This document shows, in pieces, positions 26,001 through 64,000 of a DNA stretch of 64,000 nucleotides (within the stretch, counting starts at the first letter, position 1; each line of letters opens with the position of its first letter). A model generated the notes under the pieces. The model was given only the letters and a program-made list of their open reading frames with translations. It made no database searches and had not been told where the DNA came from. Both the position numbers and the translations under genes were made by a program. This DNA comes from Crotophaga sulcirostris (Eukaryota; Chordata; Aves; Cuculiformes; Crotophagidae), in contig VYZB01000342.1 of the NCBI GenBank assembly GCA_013397455.1, forward strand, positions 655,522 through 719,521, in the 5' to 3' direction.

Positions 26001-28438
26001 TTGGGGTTCTTTTGGCTTGTGGATTTTTTAGTTTTTGTTGGTTTGTACTTGTGACTGTTTCCCAACGTCATATTGTGTCTGCGACTAAATGCTGGTAGAA
26101 CTGTGCTGGGGAGGATGCTGCAAACTGGCAGACTTGGGGGAACTTTTTTTTTGGAAGAGAGCAAGAGAAAATAAGTCTTTCATCCATGTAGTTGTGTCGT
26201 GGTAGTGATAGAGCGAGAGCCAAGTGGCAGCAGCAAGGAGGCTGCTGTTTGAGTTCTGCATCTTGGGTTAGTGAGAGTGCCCGTGCATGGGAAACAGGAC
26301 TCACTTTTGTACACTACACAGTTCTGTCCAGGCAATAGTTCAGTATTTTCTAATGTGGGCTTGTATTAACTGCACCCAGTTTTCTCTGTGTGTGAGTTCT
26401 GTATCCTTGCTGCAGGCAGAGGAACACAATACTTTGGATACCAGCTGCTGGAACCAGATCCTCCTTCACACCAGCCTGGGGCTTTGCAAAGCATTGTGTT
26501 GCATTGCAGCCTGTTGCAAAGTTAAATGGCAAATTTATTGTGTGATTCTGTCCTTAGTGGTGTGTTACCCCTAATTGGCAAGGAGCTGAGGGTTGTTCCC
26601 TCTCACTTGTTATGATTCATAGACTTACTGAATTGGAGAAAAAGTTACTAAAACTTGCAGGGCTGCAGCAGTGTGGTGGGGTGGAGCAAGCATACGTGTG
26701 TTTGTACCTGCACATAATTACATGTCACTGGTGTGCAACATGCGACGGCTCTGTACCTTCTTGGATTTCTCTATTTTATCTGCCAAACCAAATGGTGAGC
26801 AAACTGTGAACCTTTTCCCTATCTTTTTTTATAATCTTAATGTGGAGAATTTTTATTTCTGTTGGTAGCGAGCCTTTCAAGCAGTCCCACAGCTTGTCTG
26901 CTCTCCTTATCAGGGCCAGGACACAGCAGTGAGAGATTTCAGTTTTTCAGCTGCTTGTACTTTTCCCAGTGTAAGTTTAGCGTGAATGTAAATCATCCTA
27001 ATAACATACAGCATGGACACAAAGCTGTAATTAACAGGAGCAGTTAAACAAAGACTATTGAAAGACAGCAGAGAAGATCAGAGGGGGCCCATCTAATGCT
27101 GCTTTTCAGCTTCCCAGAGAATGAAAGGCCAATTAATTAAATTAAAACAGTGATACTGAGCTGTTCTAATTCCTCTCTGAGCTGCTGGCATGGGATCTGT
27201 TTTGTGTGGAGGAAAGCAGGCAGAGAGGAGAGGGAGGTGGAGATGTGGGAGTGGGGTGAGGAGGGGATGCTGTGTCCCTGCAGTGAGGGCACTGAGCTGC
27301 AGCAGATGCCAGATTTCCTGCAGGTGCTTGCAGGACCCTGCACTGAGCTTAAGTGAAGACAAGCAAGAAAAGCAAATATTTCTTCTCTAAGTGGCCGTGT
27401 TTCAGCTCCCTTGTACCTTTCATGGTACTGCTCTGCTTTCAGGGTTTTTTTTCTTCTTGTTTTGAAGGGGACAATCTGAGATAGAGGAAAAAAACCCTTG
27501 ATCTCCCAGATCTCATTGTAATCTGTGTCAGCACAAATTCCCTTTCTGGCTGCCTGTTATCAGCTTGTGGACTGCCTGCTAGGAAGGTGGTTTAGTGAGG
27601 TGATGAACAACTTTTAGCCTTGCTTCTCTCTAGCTCCTTCCTGGGTTTTCTACAAGAGGAAAAGCTGAGGCAGGTGGTGGGAGGAGGAGGGGCTGAGGCA
27701 TATTTTGGGATTGTCCCTGTGGATGGTTTGTGATAGAACAAAACTGTGGAGAGGAGGGAGCATTTAAATCGTGTGACTGTGGATCAGTCTCGTTTTGAAA
27801 GCAATTTAAGTGTTCAGGATCAAATTGTGAAAGACAATTAACTGTGAAGGCAGACAAGCTGCTGACAGCGTTTTTAAAGATAGAACTTGATGAAACAGGG
27901 GCTCTGGGGGCTGCTGCCTGCGGCATTGTCTGCACCTTGCGCTAAAAAGCCTTACCCACAGGCTCCTAAATCACATAAGATGCATCACAGTCAAGAAGTG
28001 TAATTGCAGCTGGTGTAGGAGATTCACTGTCTTTGGAGATTCATGATCAGGTGTGGAGCTGTTGAACCCCACAGAGCACGGTTGGCTTTTATTTTATTTT
28101 TTTATAGGCTTTGGCATCTTCTGCTCTGTGTAACGCCCCGGCCGTCTGGGCAGCAGTGGCTCTGCTCTGCCCTGTCCTCGGGGTGCACAGGATCTGTTAG
28201 AACCTACATTTTCTCCCTTGCTGGGAAATCAGTGGATTTAAGACCTTTCCTTATTGCCTTAAATATCAAACAGTACATAACTTTGTGTCTTTGAACTGTT
28301 TTCTCTCTTGCTATTTGTTGGGACGCATATGTGGTACTTGCCACAAGAGAAATGCCAGCTGTAGTAGTGGGACATGAAGTGTTTTCTGTCGAACCTTCTA
28401 TCAGCTGCTAAAACAGACACATGGGAACTTGTCAAGGG
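26001..28438. other. Intergenic, TEX14 to pinopsin, no gene seen
   Basis: I found no spliced coding pattern, structured RNA or recognisable transposon here on either strand. Short open frames are present but none has similarity I recognise. This is roughly where composition shifts from AT-rich on the left to GC-richer on the right. Confidence 0.5.
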
Positions 28439-28454
28439 TTTATTAATGTTTATT
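28439..28454 (-). terminator. OPNP: Candidate poly(A) signals for pinopsin
   Basis: Two AATAAA hexamers on the minus strand (28439-28444 and 28449-28454) are the first canonical signals I noticed downstream of the pinopsin stop, about 0.95 kb away. If used, the transcript would run antisense through the CR1 copy at 28667-29072. This is only inferred, and closer variant signals may be used instead. Confidence 0.3.
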
Positions 28455-28666
28455 AACACAATCTGCACTTAACCATGCCTGCTGGATTTTTGCCAATTCC
28501 ACAGCGTGATCTTGAACTTCACAGCGAGCTCAGGCAGTGGAGGTAGGACTGGGTCTGTCCAGGGGTGGGGAACGTGCGGCTCCATCCTATGGACAACTTT
28601 GGAGGTGATGTCCCAGCTGAGTGTGTTCAGCCTGACGCTGGGCCCAAACAGCAACTTGGATGTTTT

Positions 28667-29072
28667 GCATTGAGGAAAGGCTGAGGGCACTGGGATTTTT
28701 TAGCCTGGAGAAGAGGAGGCTGAGGGAGACCTTATCACCCTCTACAGCTCCCTGAAAGGAGGTTGTGGTGAGGTGGGTGCTGGTCTCTTCTCCCAGGTAA
28801 CAAGTGATAGGGCGAGAGGAAATGGCCTCAAGTTGCACCAGGGGAGGCTTAGATTGGACATCAGGAAAAATTTCTTTACTGAAAGAGTGGTGAAGCACTG
28901 GAAGAGGCTGCCCAGAGCAGTGGTGGAGTAGAGTTCCCATCCCTGGAAGGGTTCAAAAAATGTGTAGGTGTGGCACTTTGGGACACAGTTTAGTAGGCAC
29001 GGTGGTGCTGAACTGACAGTTTGGATGAGCTTAGAGGTCTTTTCCAACCTTAATGATTCTGTAATTCTATGA
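28667..29072 (+). mobile_element. CR1 LINE, 3' end fragment
   Basis: About 400 bp match the 3' end of avian CR1 retrotransposons. Recognisable stretches include the 'ggctgagg...agcctggagaagagg' start, the 'aatttcttta' and 'ggctgcccagagcagtggtgga' blocks, and the terminal 'ttccaacct...gattctgtaattctatga' tail. Avian CR1 copies typically end in such short ATTCTRTG-like repeats and are 5' truncated, as here. No intact reading frame remains. The divergence pattern resembles a CR1-Y type subfamily, though the subfamily is a guess. It lies between TEX14 and pinopsin. Confidence 0.9.
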
Positions 29073-29393
29073 AAATTACTCTTTTTTTTTTTTCTTTCTT
29101 AAAAGATTCCTGGTTCTCCGAAGTGAGGGGCTGGAAGGGAGGGTTCTTTCCTTAGGAGAGTGAAATGGAAGATTGTGTTTTATCCTGTGACTGGGTGGCT
29201 CCTCTCCCATGAGAAGGCGATGTCGTGTCTCTCTGGGGAGTAGCGTGAGGGTCGCTCAGGACCACTCTAACCTCCAAGAGCCACCCACGCCCTGGGTGTG
29301 GGGAGCAGCTGTGGCACCAGACCCTCTCTCTGCCCACGAGGCTGGGTGGGACAGGCTGAGCCCGACGCTGGTGCAGGCAGGGTCTGGCCACAG

Positions 29394-32168
29394 TTAGACT
29401 GGGTGAGATGGTGTCATCTTATTCCTCAGCCCATCTGCAGCGACGCCTGTGCGGGGCCCGGGTGCAGCTGGAGCAGTTTTTCCTGTCCCCCATGGGTGGT
29501 AACCACAGCACAGCGTTTTCAGCAGGCAGCTCTGGAACTGGGCAGGGACAACACAGGTTACGTGCTGTGGAAGAAAGCTGGTGCCCACCTCGAGACGCAG
29601 AGGCAGCATCTGCGGGGTGGGTACTCCTCAACCCATTGTGTTTGGGTGAGATCTGTGCTAATTCCCAGCCTAACTCTTTGCAGACCCAGGCAGTTTTTTG
29701 TCAATAACCATTTCGTTTGGCTTTGCGTGTTCAATGAGCAGATTGTGATCTAAAATTAAGTTGCCTGACCCCATAAAATCGTGGAAGCAGAAAATGAACT
29801 CTTGTTCAGGCTGTTCCCTCCCTTTCCATTTTATTTCCCAAAACCTTGCTGCTGATGCAGCAGCTCCTGGGTTGAGCCTGGGTCTGTGCTACCAGATGGG
29901 ATAGAGGGTTCCTCCACATTTTATGAGGCCATTAAGTTGTTCTCCAGGAGCCCTGGTGAAGCTGTGGGTTGGTTTGCTAATGGCTTTGTCTCACCTGTTT
30001 GTTCATGAAGACGTAGATGATCGGATTGTAAACCGTGGCAGTCTTGGAAAAGTAAGAGGGCAGGGATGCGAGAGCTGGTTGGATGATGATGTCCTTGTTG
30101 GTGGCCACCACTAGGGCAAAGGTGGTATAGGGCAGCCAGCAGATGAGGAAGGCCATCACCATCACAATCACCATGCGTGTCACCTCCCGCTCCGCCTGCT
30201 GCGTTGTGTCCGATTCCTGCTGTTGCATTGCAACCTGTGGGGAATTTTGAAGAGAGAGAGTAAGATGCCTCTTAATGTTTCCAGTGGCATTTCCTTCCCT
30301 GAAGTGCTCTGACATCAGCACCAGGAGATGTCAGCTCCATTGACTGTCACTAAAACCTGCCATGAGGCTCTTGATCCCAACGGAGATGTGCCTTGCCGGC
30401 GGTTTTGTGAGTGGAAAACCATTACCTCACCTGTACTCGCTGTACTTACCGCTCGCAGGGTCATCAGCAGGTTGGTGTAGGAGAAGAGGATCAGGCTCAG
30501 GGGCATCAGGAAGCAGGTGACAAACAAGGCCAGGATGTAGCTGTTGTTGTTGCTGCCACCAGTGTACCAGTTGGGCCCACAGGAGGTTCTCAGACCTGGA
30601 ACAAATGAGTTTTGAAACGAGCCTAAACTGATCCTGGGCTGGGCTGGGGGCTCAGTGGCAGCAAATGCCAGCACCACCCCCTCCTAGTGGTGCTACCCAA
30701 GCGTCTCTCGTGTTTTCATCCCCAATGACCTGGAGCTCAGCCACTGCAGGTCTGGGCCGACTGCTCTGTGGAGGAGGGTGCTTTGTTGTGGTGCGCAGCG
30801 TTAGACTGAGCCTTTGCGTAACATTTAGGCTGGGTGTGTGCTGGGCACTGCTCAGTACGCGCTGGCAGCCGGAGCAGCTCATGGCTGTGTGTCCACCAGA
30901 CACATAAAAATGGTTGCAGTGTGTTGTGCAGTGGGTAGATTCTGAAGAACAACCTCCAAGAGAGGACTATTGACTGAGGGAGCAGGGGGTGCTAACATTT
31001 AACATCTTAAATACCAGAATAGAGACTCTCCAACGATAGGCAAGAAGCAGCTGTGGAGTTGAGCTCCTCAGAGCACACCTCCCTACCTTCAGGCACGTAG
31101 CTGCTCCAGCCCAGGAGCGGTGGGGTGGTCCAGAGCAGTGACCAGCTCCACGTGAAGGCGCAGCCGCTGACGGCGTGGCGGTGCTGGAACCGAAAGTCTC
31201 CCAGGGGTCTGCAGACCACAACGTAGCGCTCGAAGGCCAGGATGGCCAGGGACCACAGCCCCACGATGCCTGGGGAGAGGAGGAGGCTTTGTGCGTTAGG
31301 AACAGGCTCTGCTGCCTGCGCTGGGACGGGGCAGACGGCGATTAAGAGCTGCTGAAGTAAATATTGTTGTAACAAGATGTCAGATGGTTTTCTTATGGCA
31401 GGGAGAGCCGTGAGGATATTTGGCCCTTAAAAATGAATTTGGCAGTTGGGTGTCTGTGATGTGTCATGGTTATGGTCACGTTTTTCTCCACTGGAGTGTC
31501 CATGATAAAAGGGTCCGTGCAGTGTTCCATGTTTGTGGTGCACACACAAACACCCGTGTGCTGACACCGCAGCCAGTGGCACCCACGAAGCCCATCCCAA
31601 GCCAGGACTCCTGGTGTGCCCAAGTGACATTTCCCTCCCTGAGAAGACCAAGACCTGGTGCAGCCAGCCACCTACTTGACCTTTCCCTGCACTAAAGAAC
31701 AGCTGAAGGACAACATGCATGAAAGCACTGCCCTTAGGAGAAGCAGCAAGCTGATGAAACAATCTCCAAAGCTTCTTTGCACTAACCAAAGACCAGGACA
31801 AGTCTCGAGTCCTTACCTGTCAGGGAGACCATGAAGCCCTCCAGCTCACACATCTGTTTGCCGAACACGAAGAAGCCGTTGATGTTGTTGTTGAAGCTGA
31901 CGGAGCTGCCACAGAGCGTCACCAGCAGGTTGGCCACAGCCAGGTTCACCAGGATGTAGTTCAGGGGCGACCGGAGCTTCTTGTACCTGATGGAAACCAC
32001 GATGACCAAGCCGTTCAGCACCGAGGCGGAGACCACAACGGTGCCCATCAGCACGGCCACGGACAGGTACGTGCCCCGCGGGGCCTGGTGGGGCCACTGG
32101 GGGCCGTCGAAAGGCCCTGGGGTCCCATTGCTTGGGGGCTCCTGCGAGCTGTTGGCAAAGGACATCAT
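29394..32168 (-). CDS. OPNP: Pinopsin (pineal-gland opsin), complete
   Basis: Pinopsin is a blue-sensitive, 11-cis-retinal-binding GPCR of pineal photoreceptors that couples to transducin-type G proteins. The five exons, in minus order, are 32168-31817, 31269-31087, 30595-30450, 30234-29995 and 29537-29394. All junctions are phase-consistent and give 354 residues (chicken about 351). Visible hallmarks are N-glycosylation sites near the N-terminus, the disulfide Cys pair ('MCELEG' and 'TSCGP'), the counterion Glu in 'LEG', ERY at the end of helix 3, and the retinal-binding Lys in 'FSKTATVYNPIIY' (codon 30043-30045). NPIIY and a palmitoylation-type CC in 'TLCCGY' are also present. Intron positions match those of other vertebrate visual-type opsins. 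The start could be either of two adjacent Met codons. An oddity is Asn at residue 80 (helix position 2.50), where Asp is usual. Confidence 0.96.
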
Positions 32169-32218
32169 CCTGCACTGGAGGAGCTGATGCAGGGCCCCTA
32201 CCCAGAAGCAAAACCCTC

Positions 32219-32374
32219 TTTATAAAGGAGGGCCTGATGCGCCACAGAGGAGCTTTGCATTCAAATACCTTAAGCTTTTATTTAATTTGAAAGGTTTGTC
32301 CTCCTGCCTCCTCTTTTTGTAATGAGCTCTGTATTCCCGAGGGGATGAAGAGTGACTTTAAAAAAAAATAATCT
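32219..32374 (-). promoter_or_regulatory. OPNP: Pinopsin promoter with TATA box
   Basis: On the minus strand TATAAA lies at 32219-32224, 51 bp upstream of the first ATG, leaving room for a short 5' UTR. Farther upstream a TAATCT at 32369-32374 (plus-strand reading) fits the core of CRX/OTX-type and pineal regulatory elements (TAATC/T). An ATGCAAA-like motif lies near 32255. Only the TATA box is persuasive. The homeodomain site is short enough to occur by chance. Confidence 0.5.
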
Positions 32375-33265
32375 GATGAATGAAGGGTGCATCATTTAAT
32401 TGAATAAATAGATTTTGGTTGTTTTTGTTTTTTTTTTTCTAATCCCCCTGTGCTGCCCAGCCACCTTCCCCATGAGCCTAACCCTGCCCAGGCTCGGTGT
32501 GGGACTGGTCTGTTGGTCCCTTTGCTGGGGTTTGCCAGGCTGCGGGCACCACTGACTGAGCTGAGCCCCCCGAACACACAGCCCTGGGGTGCAGGGGGGG
32601 CAGCTGTGCTGCTACTAAATACACTTAGTAAACATGTAGTACATATCACAATATTATATAGAATAAATATTCCATAAAATTAATTCCCACTCCAGGCCAG
32701 GGAGGTGTCCCTGCACCTTTGCTCTTGGGATGATGTTCACCGTGTCCGAGATGGCAAAATCTATGCAGAGACAGCCCTGGCCCAGCCATGGGCTCCACAC
32801 AGGCAGCTCTAACACCCTTCTACCAAGGCTACTGAATAGTGCCCTAAGTGATGTGAAGTTAATGGCCAGAGGCTTTTTTCGGGATTGTTTTTGTTCGGGA
32901 TTTTTTTGTTTGTTTGTTTGTTTTCTATCCTCTGTTGACTGAGCTCCCTCCCACTCTCCCTAACTGGTGCTTACAGCCCCAGTGCAAACAGGAGATGTGG
33001 AACCAGTGCAGTTACAGTATTATTTTTTTTTTTCAGCAGCGAGAGATTGGAGAGTGGAGAAAGAAGCCAAGCAACACCAAATTCTCTGGTTTAAAACCCC
33101 CTTCTGCTCCCCAAGCCCTTGCTGGGCCCCAGCTCTTCACCTCGCATCGCTGGGTCACTCAGTGCTCCATTGGAGACGTGCTGTGCCGCGCCGAGCTCAC
33201 GTACACCAGGACTGTGGTACCGACGTGCGGAGACTGAAAAGCTACACCACTGGTATGGACCTTTT
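32375..33265. other. Intergenic, pinopsin to DOC2B 3' end
   Basis: Pinopsin and DOC2B are both on the minus strand. This spacer separates the pinopsin promoter from the probable end of the DOC2B 3' UTR. It contains T-rich runs (around 32431 and 32909-32922) but no coding exon, RNA gene or transposon that I can recognise. Confidence 0.5.
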
Positions 33266-34108
33266 TTTTTTATTTTCTCTTTTTATTTTGGATTCTCATT
33301 ATAAATATTAACAAATCTGACAAAAAGTACACAGATAGATAATACTGAAATACAAAAGTCTGTTAGGATGCAGGTAAGGACAGTTTCTGCAGCCTTCACA
33401 TGGTAGCAAAACATTGGTATCAAACATTTCACGAGGCCTGGCATGACGACCACCACTCTGCATGCAGCTGGGACAGACAGACGGACTGTCTGCTTAGAAA
33501 AGACTGGGATACAAAGTGAAGGAACCCACACACACGCGCACACACACAGCATGTCCTGCTCCACCTCAGGTATAAACCAGTTTATGGCAATATGTGCTGA
33601 AACAAATGATGGATTGAAAGTTAACTTTGCAAGAAAAGGGAGGCACAGCCAACCTGGTGCTCCCATAGCTTTCCTGGAAGCTCAAACCCAAACCTAAACC
33701 AGGTTTTAAGGTGCTGGGCCAGTGACAGACAGGATTATCAGGAACATCCTACTTGACACGCTGCCAGCACTCAAATAAAATCCATGCATATCTGTAGAAT
33801 GCATTACAAATATTAAGTTATTAAAAAAGACCCTATGAATGTTGGGTTTTTTTTCTTCCCCCCCCTATATCAAACAAGGTATAACACGATGGTCACTTTG
33901 AAAAGTAAACAGAGTTTTCCAGAGATTCAATTACTTTCAAGAAGTCAGTAACGCACACACAGCTACAGGGCTTAGAAGCTGTAGGTAGTTGAGACCGATG
34001 GGGAACAGCAGCTCTTTTTTTTCCTAAGAAATCATGGTTTAAAGGCTTCAAAAACTTCTGGCAAGGTGCAGCGTTTCACAGACAGTTTTAGCTCTTCCCA
34101 CCAGCTGG

Positions 34109-34187
34109 CTCATCCCATCGGATGCCGGCTCTTGCGCAAACACGACGACATCGTGTTTGCGCAAGAGCCGGCATCCGATGGGATGAG
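34109..34187. repeat. Perfect 37-bp inverted repeat, 5-nt loop
   Basis: The arms 34109-34145 and 34151-34187 are exact reverse complements over 37 bp, separated by CGACA. The arms are GC-rich and contain TTGCGCAA, itself an 8-bp palindrome. Pairing stops abruptly on the outer sides (G against G). Transcribed from either strand this would fold into a very stable hairpin. It could be a genuine hairpin or young palindromic duplication, or a fold-back artefact of sequencing or assembly. Confidence 0.95.
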
Positions 34188-35030
34188 GAGGCAGAGACTG
34201 ACCAGAGTGGGTCACGGGAGGCTGAGAGCTGGATTTGTTATTATATTACTGTGCTGTACACAGAAATTTTGGGTTTTGATGCTGTTTGAGGCAGAAAAAT
34301 GGACCAACCTGATGGCTGCACCAGAGCTGAGCATCTGCAACCGCAATGCCTGCTTGGGCTCGCTGCGTAAATCGCCTTGGTTGGGTTTTACGTAACGGCA
34401 TGAATTGGAAAAGGATGAATAAGGGAAAAGTGGTAGAAAAATTTAGCCTGAAAGCTGGCTTTGCTGGGAAAACAGCCGTGCTGAAGTCTGGATTCACTGG
34501 GAGAGCGGCTGCTGTGAGGCCAATGTGAGGATTCGCTGCTGGTCCTGGGAAGCAGGAATGGGCGGCGGCTTTGCTGAGGTTTTTATTTTGCTCCCTACTT
34601 CTGCAAATGTGAAGCCGCTCCATCCCAGAGGGAAGCCATGGTCTGCACAGCCCTTTCAGCTTTCTGGCTGACATCCCATGGGATAGTGGAGAGGACGAGC
34701 ACAACATTTTGGGAAGAAAAAGCAGTCTTCCTAGGTTACTGGGGGACAATCATTCCAACGGAGGAGATTTAAATGCATAAAAGACTGTTGAGGCCCAAAC
34801 CACAGAGACTGACAAACCACCAGGAATATGGGCACAATTGCCTTGAGAAAACAGTTCTATGTTGTAGTGATGCCTTTTGCTCATATTGGATACATGGACA
34901 GAGAGTGACGCATTCGTTTTTGCCACTGAATTGCAAGGCAGCGAGAAGGTAATTCAGTAGAGCAAAGAGCTGGGAGAGGAGTCAGAACTGCAGTGCATGC
35001 AGGCGTGTGGTGTCCGTGCGCACACGTGAG

Positions 35031-35056
35031 GTGTGTGTGTGCATGCACGTGCATGC
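35031..35056. repeat. Alternating purine-pyrimidine tract with 16-bp palindrome
   Basis: Twenty-six bases alternate strictly between purine and pyrimidine, beginning with a GT run and ending in the perfect palindrome GCATGCACGTGCATGC at 35041-35056. Such tracts can adopt Z-DNA. The centre also contains CACGTG, an E-box. Confidence 0.8.
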
Positions 35057-35307
35057 TCGTGAGTGTGTGTGAGTGTGCCGGGGGGCAAAGAGGCATTTTG
35101 GAAAAGCCTTAGGGGACGGGACCTGCTGAGCAGAGCGAACCACCGCTGCCTTGTTCCCTGGGAAGGGTTTCCCTGCAGCCGGGCCGTGGCGTGGGGTGTC
35201 CGGCTCTCCCGGTACCACGATCCCCTGTACCCAAAGCCGTAAACGAGAGAAGTCCAAAGGCTGTGGCTGGCAGAGCTGTGCCCGCCCGGGGAGCAGCCCC
35301 GTGGTGC

Positions 35308-64000
<28,693 letters not shown>

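Larger units (their letters stand above)
33266..35307 (-). other. DOC2B: Probable DOC2B 3' UTR with poly(A) signals
   Basis: Downstream of the DOC2B stop is about 2 kb without coding pattern. Two minus-strand AATAAA signals lie at 33269-33274 and 33282-33287. An AT-rich stretch precedes them (33290-33420), which is typical of a vertebrate 3' UTR end. Another AATAAA (minus) near 34585 could give a shorter form. The region also holds a perfect inverted repeat at 34109-34187, a CA-type repeat at about 33526-33548 and an alternating purine-pyrimidine tract at 35031-35056. Confidence 0.45.

Overview
This window looks like avian nuclear DNA. It has spliced vertebrate genes with short introns, two CR1 LINE 3' ends of the kind that dominates bird repeats, and an intact pinopsin, a pineal opsin kept in birds but not mammals. 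The species cannot be named from sequence alone. The gene order TEX14 - pinopsin - DOC2B fits my recollection of the sauropsid arrangement.

Layout. Positions 1-1213 hold the 3' half of one U3 snoRNA gene and one complete U3 gene, arranged head to tail with a period of 1,059 bp. Between them lies a GC-rich promoter with two copies of an octamer/CCAAT/GC-box module. Positions 1650-25005 (+ strand) carry 29 phase-consistent coding exons of TEX14, a germ-cell intercellular-bridge protein with ankyrin repeats, a degenerate kinase domain and a CEP55-binding motif. Its first coding exon was not found. Positions 25006-29393 hold the TEX14 3' UTR and intergenic DNA with one CR1 copy. Positions 29394-32168 (- strand) hold a complete five-exon pinopsin gene with a TATA box upstream. 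Positions 35308-55075 (- strand) hold eight exons of DOC2B covering both C2 domains. Its first exon lies beyond the right edge, and intron 1 carries a second CR1 copy.

The genes do not form a pathway. U3 acts in pre-rRNA processing, TEX14 in germ-cell bridges, pinopsin in pineal phototransduction, and DOC2B in calcium-triggered vesicle fusion. The left part (TEX14) is visibly AT-richer than the right part (pinopsin and DOC2B). The DOC2B introns are GC-rich, with scattered AT-rich islands containing homeodomain-type motifs.

No undescribed gene system is evident. The most unusual items are a perfect 37-bp inverted repeat at 34109-34187, the tandem U3 unit with its duplicated enhancer module, and an Asp-to-Asn change at opsin position 2.50 in the pinopsin.
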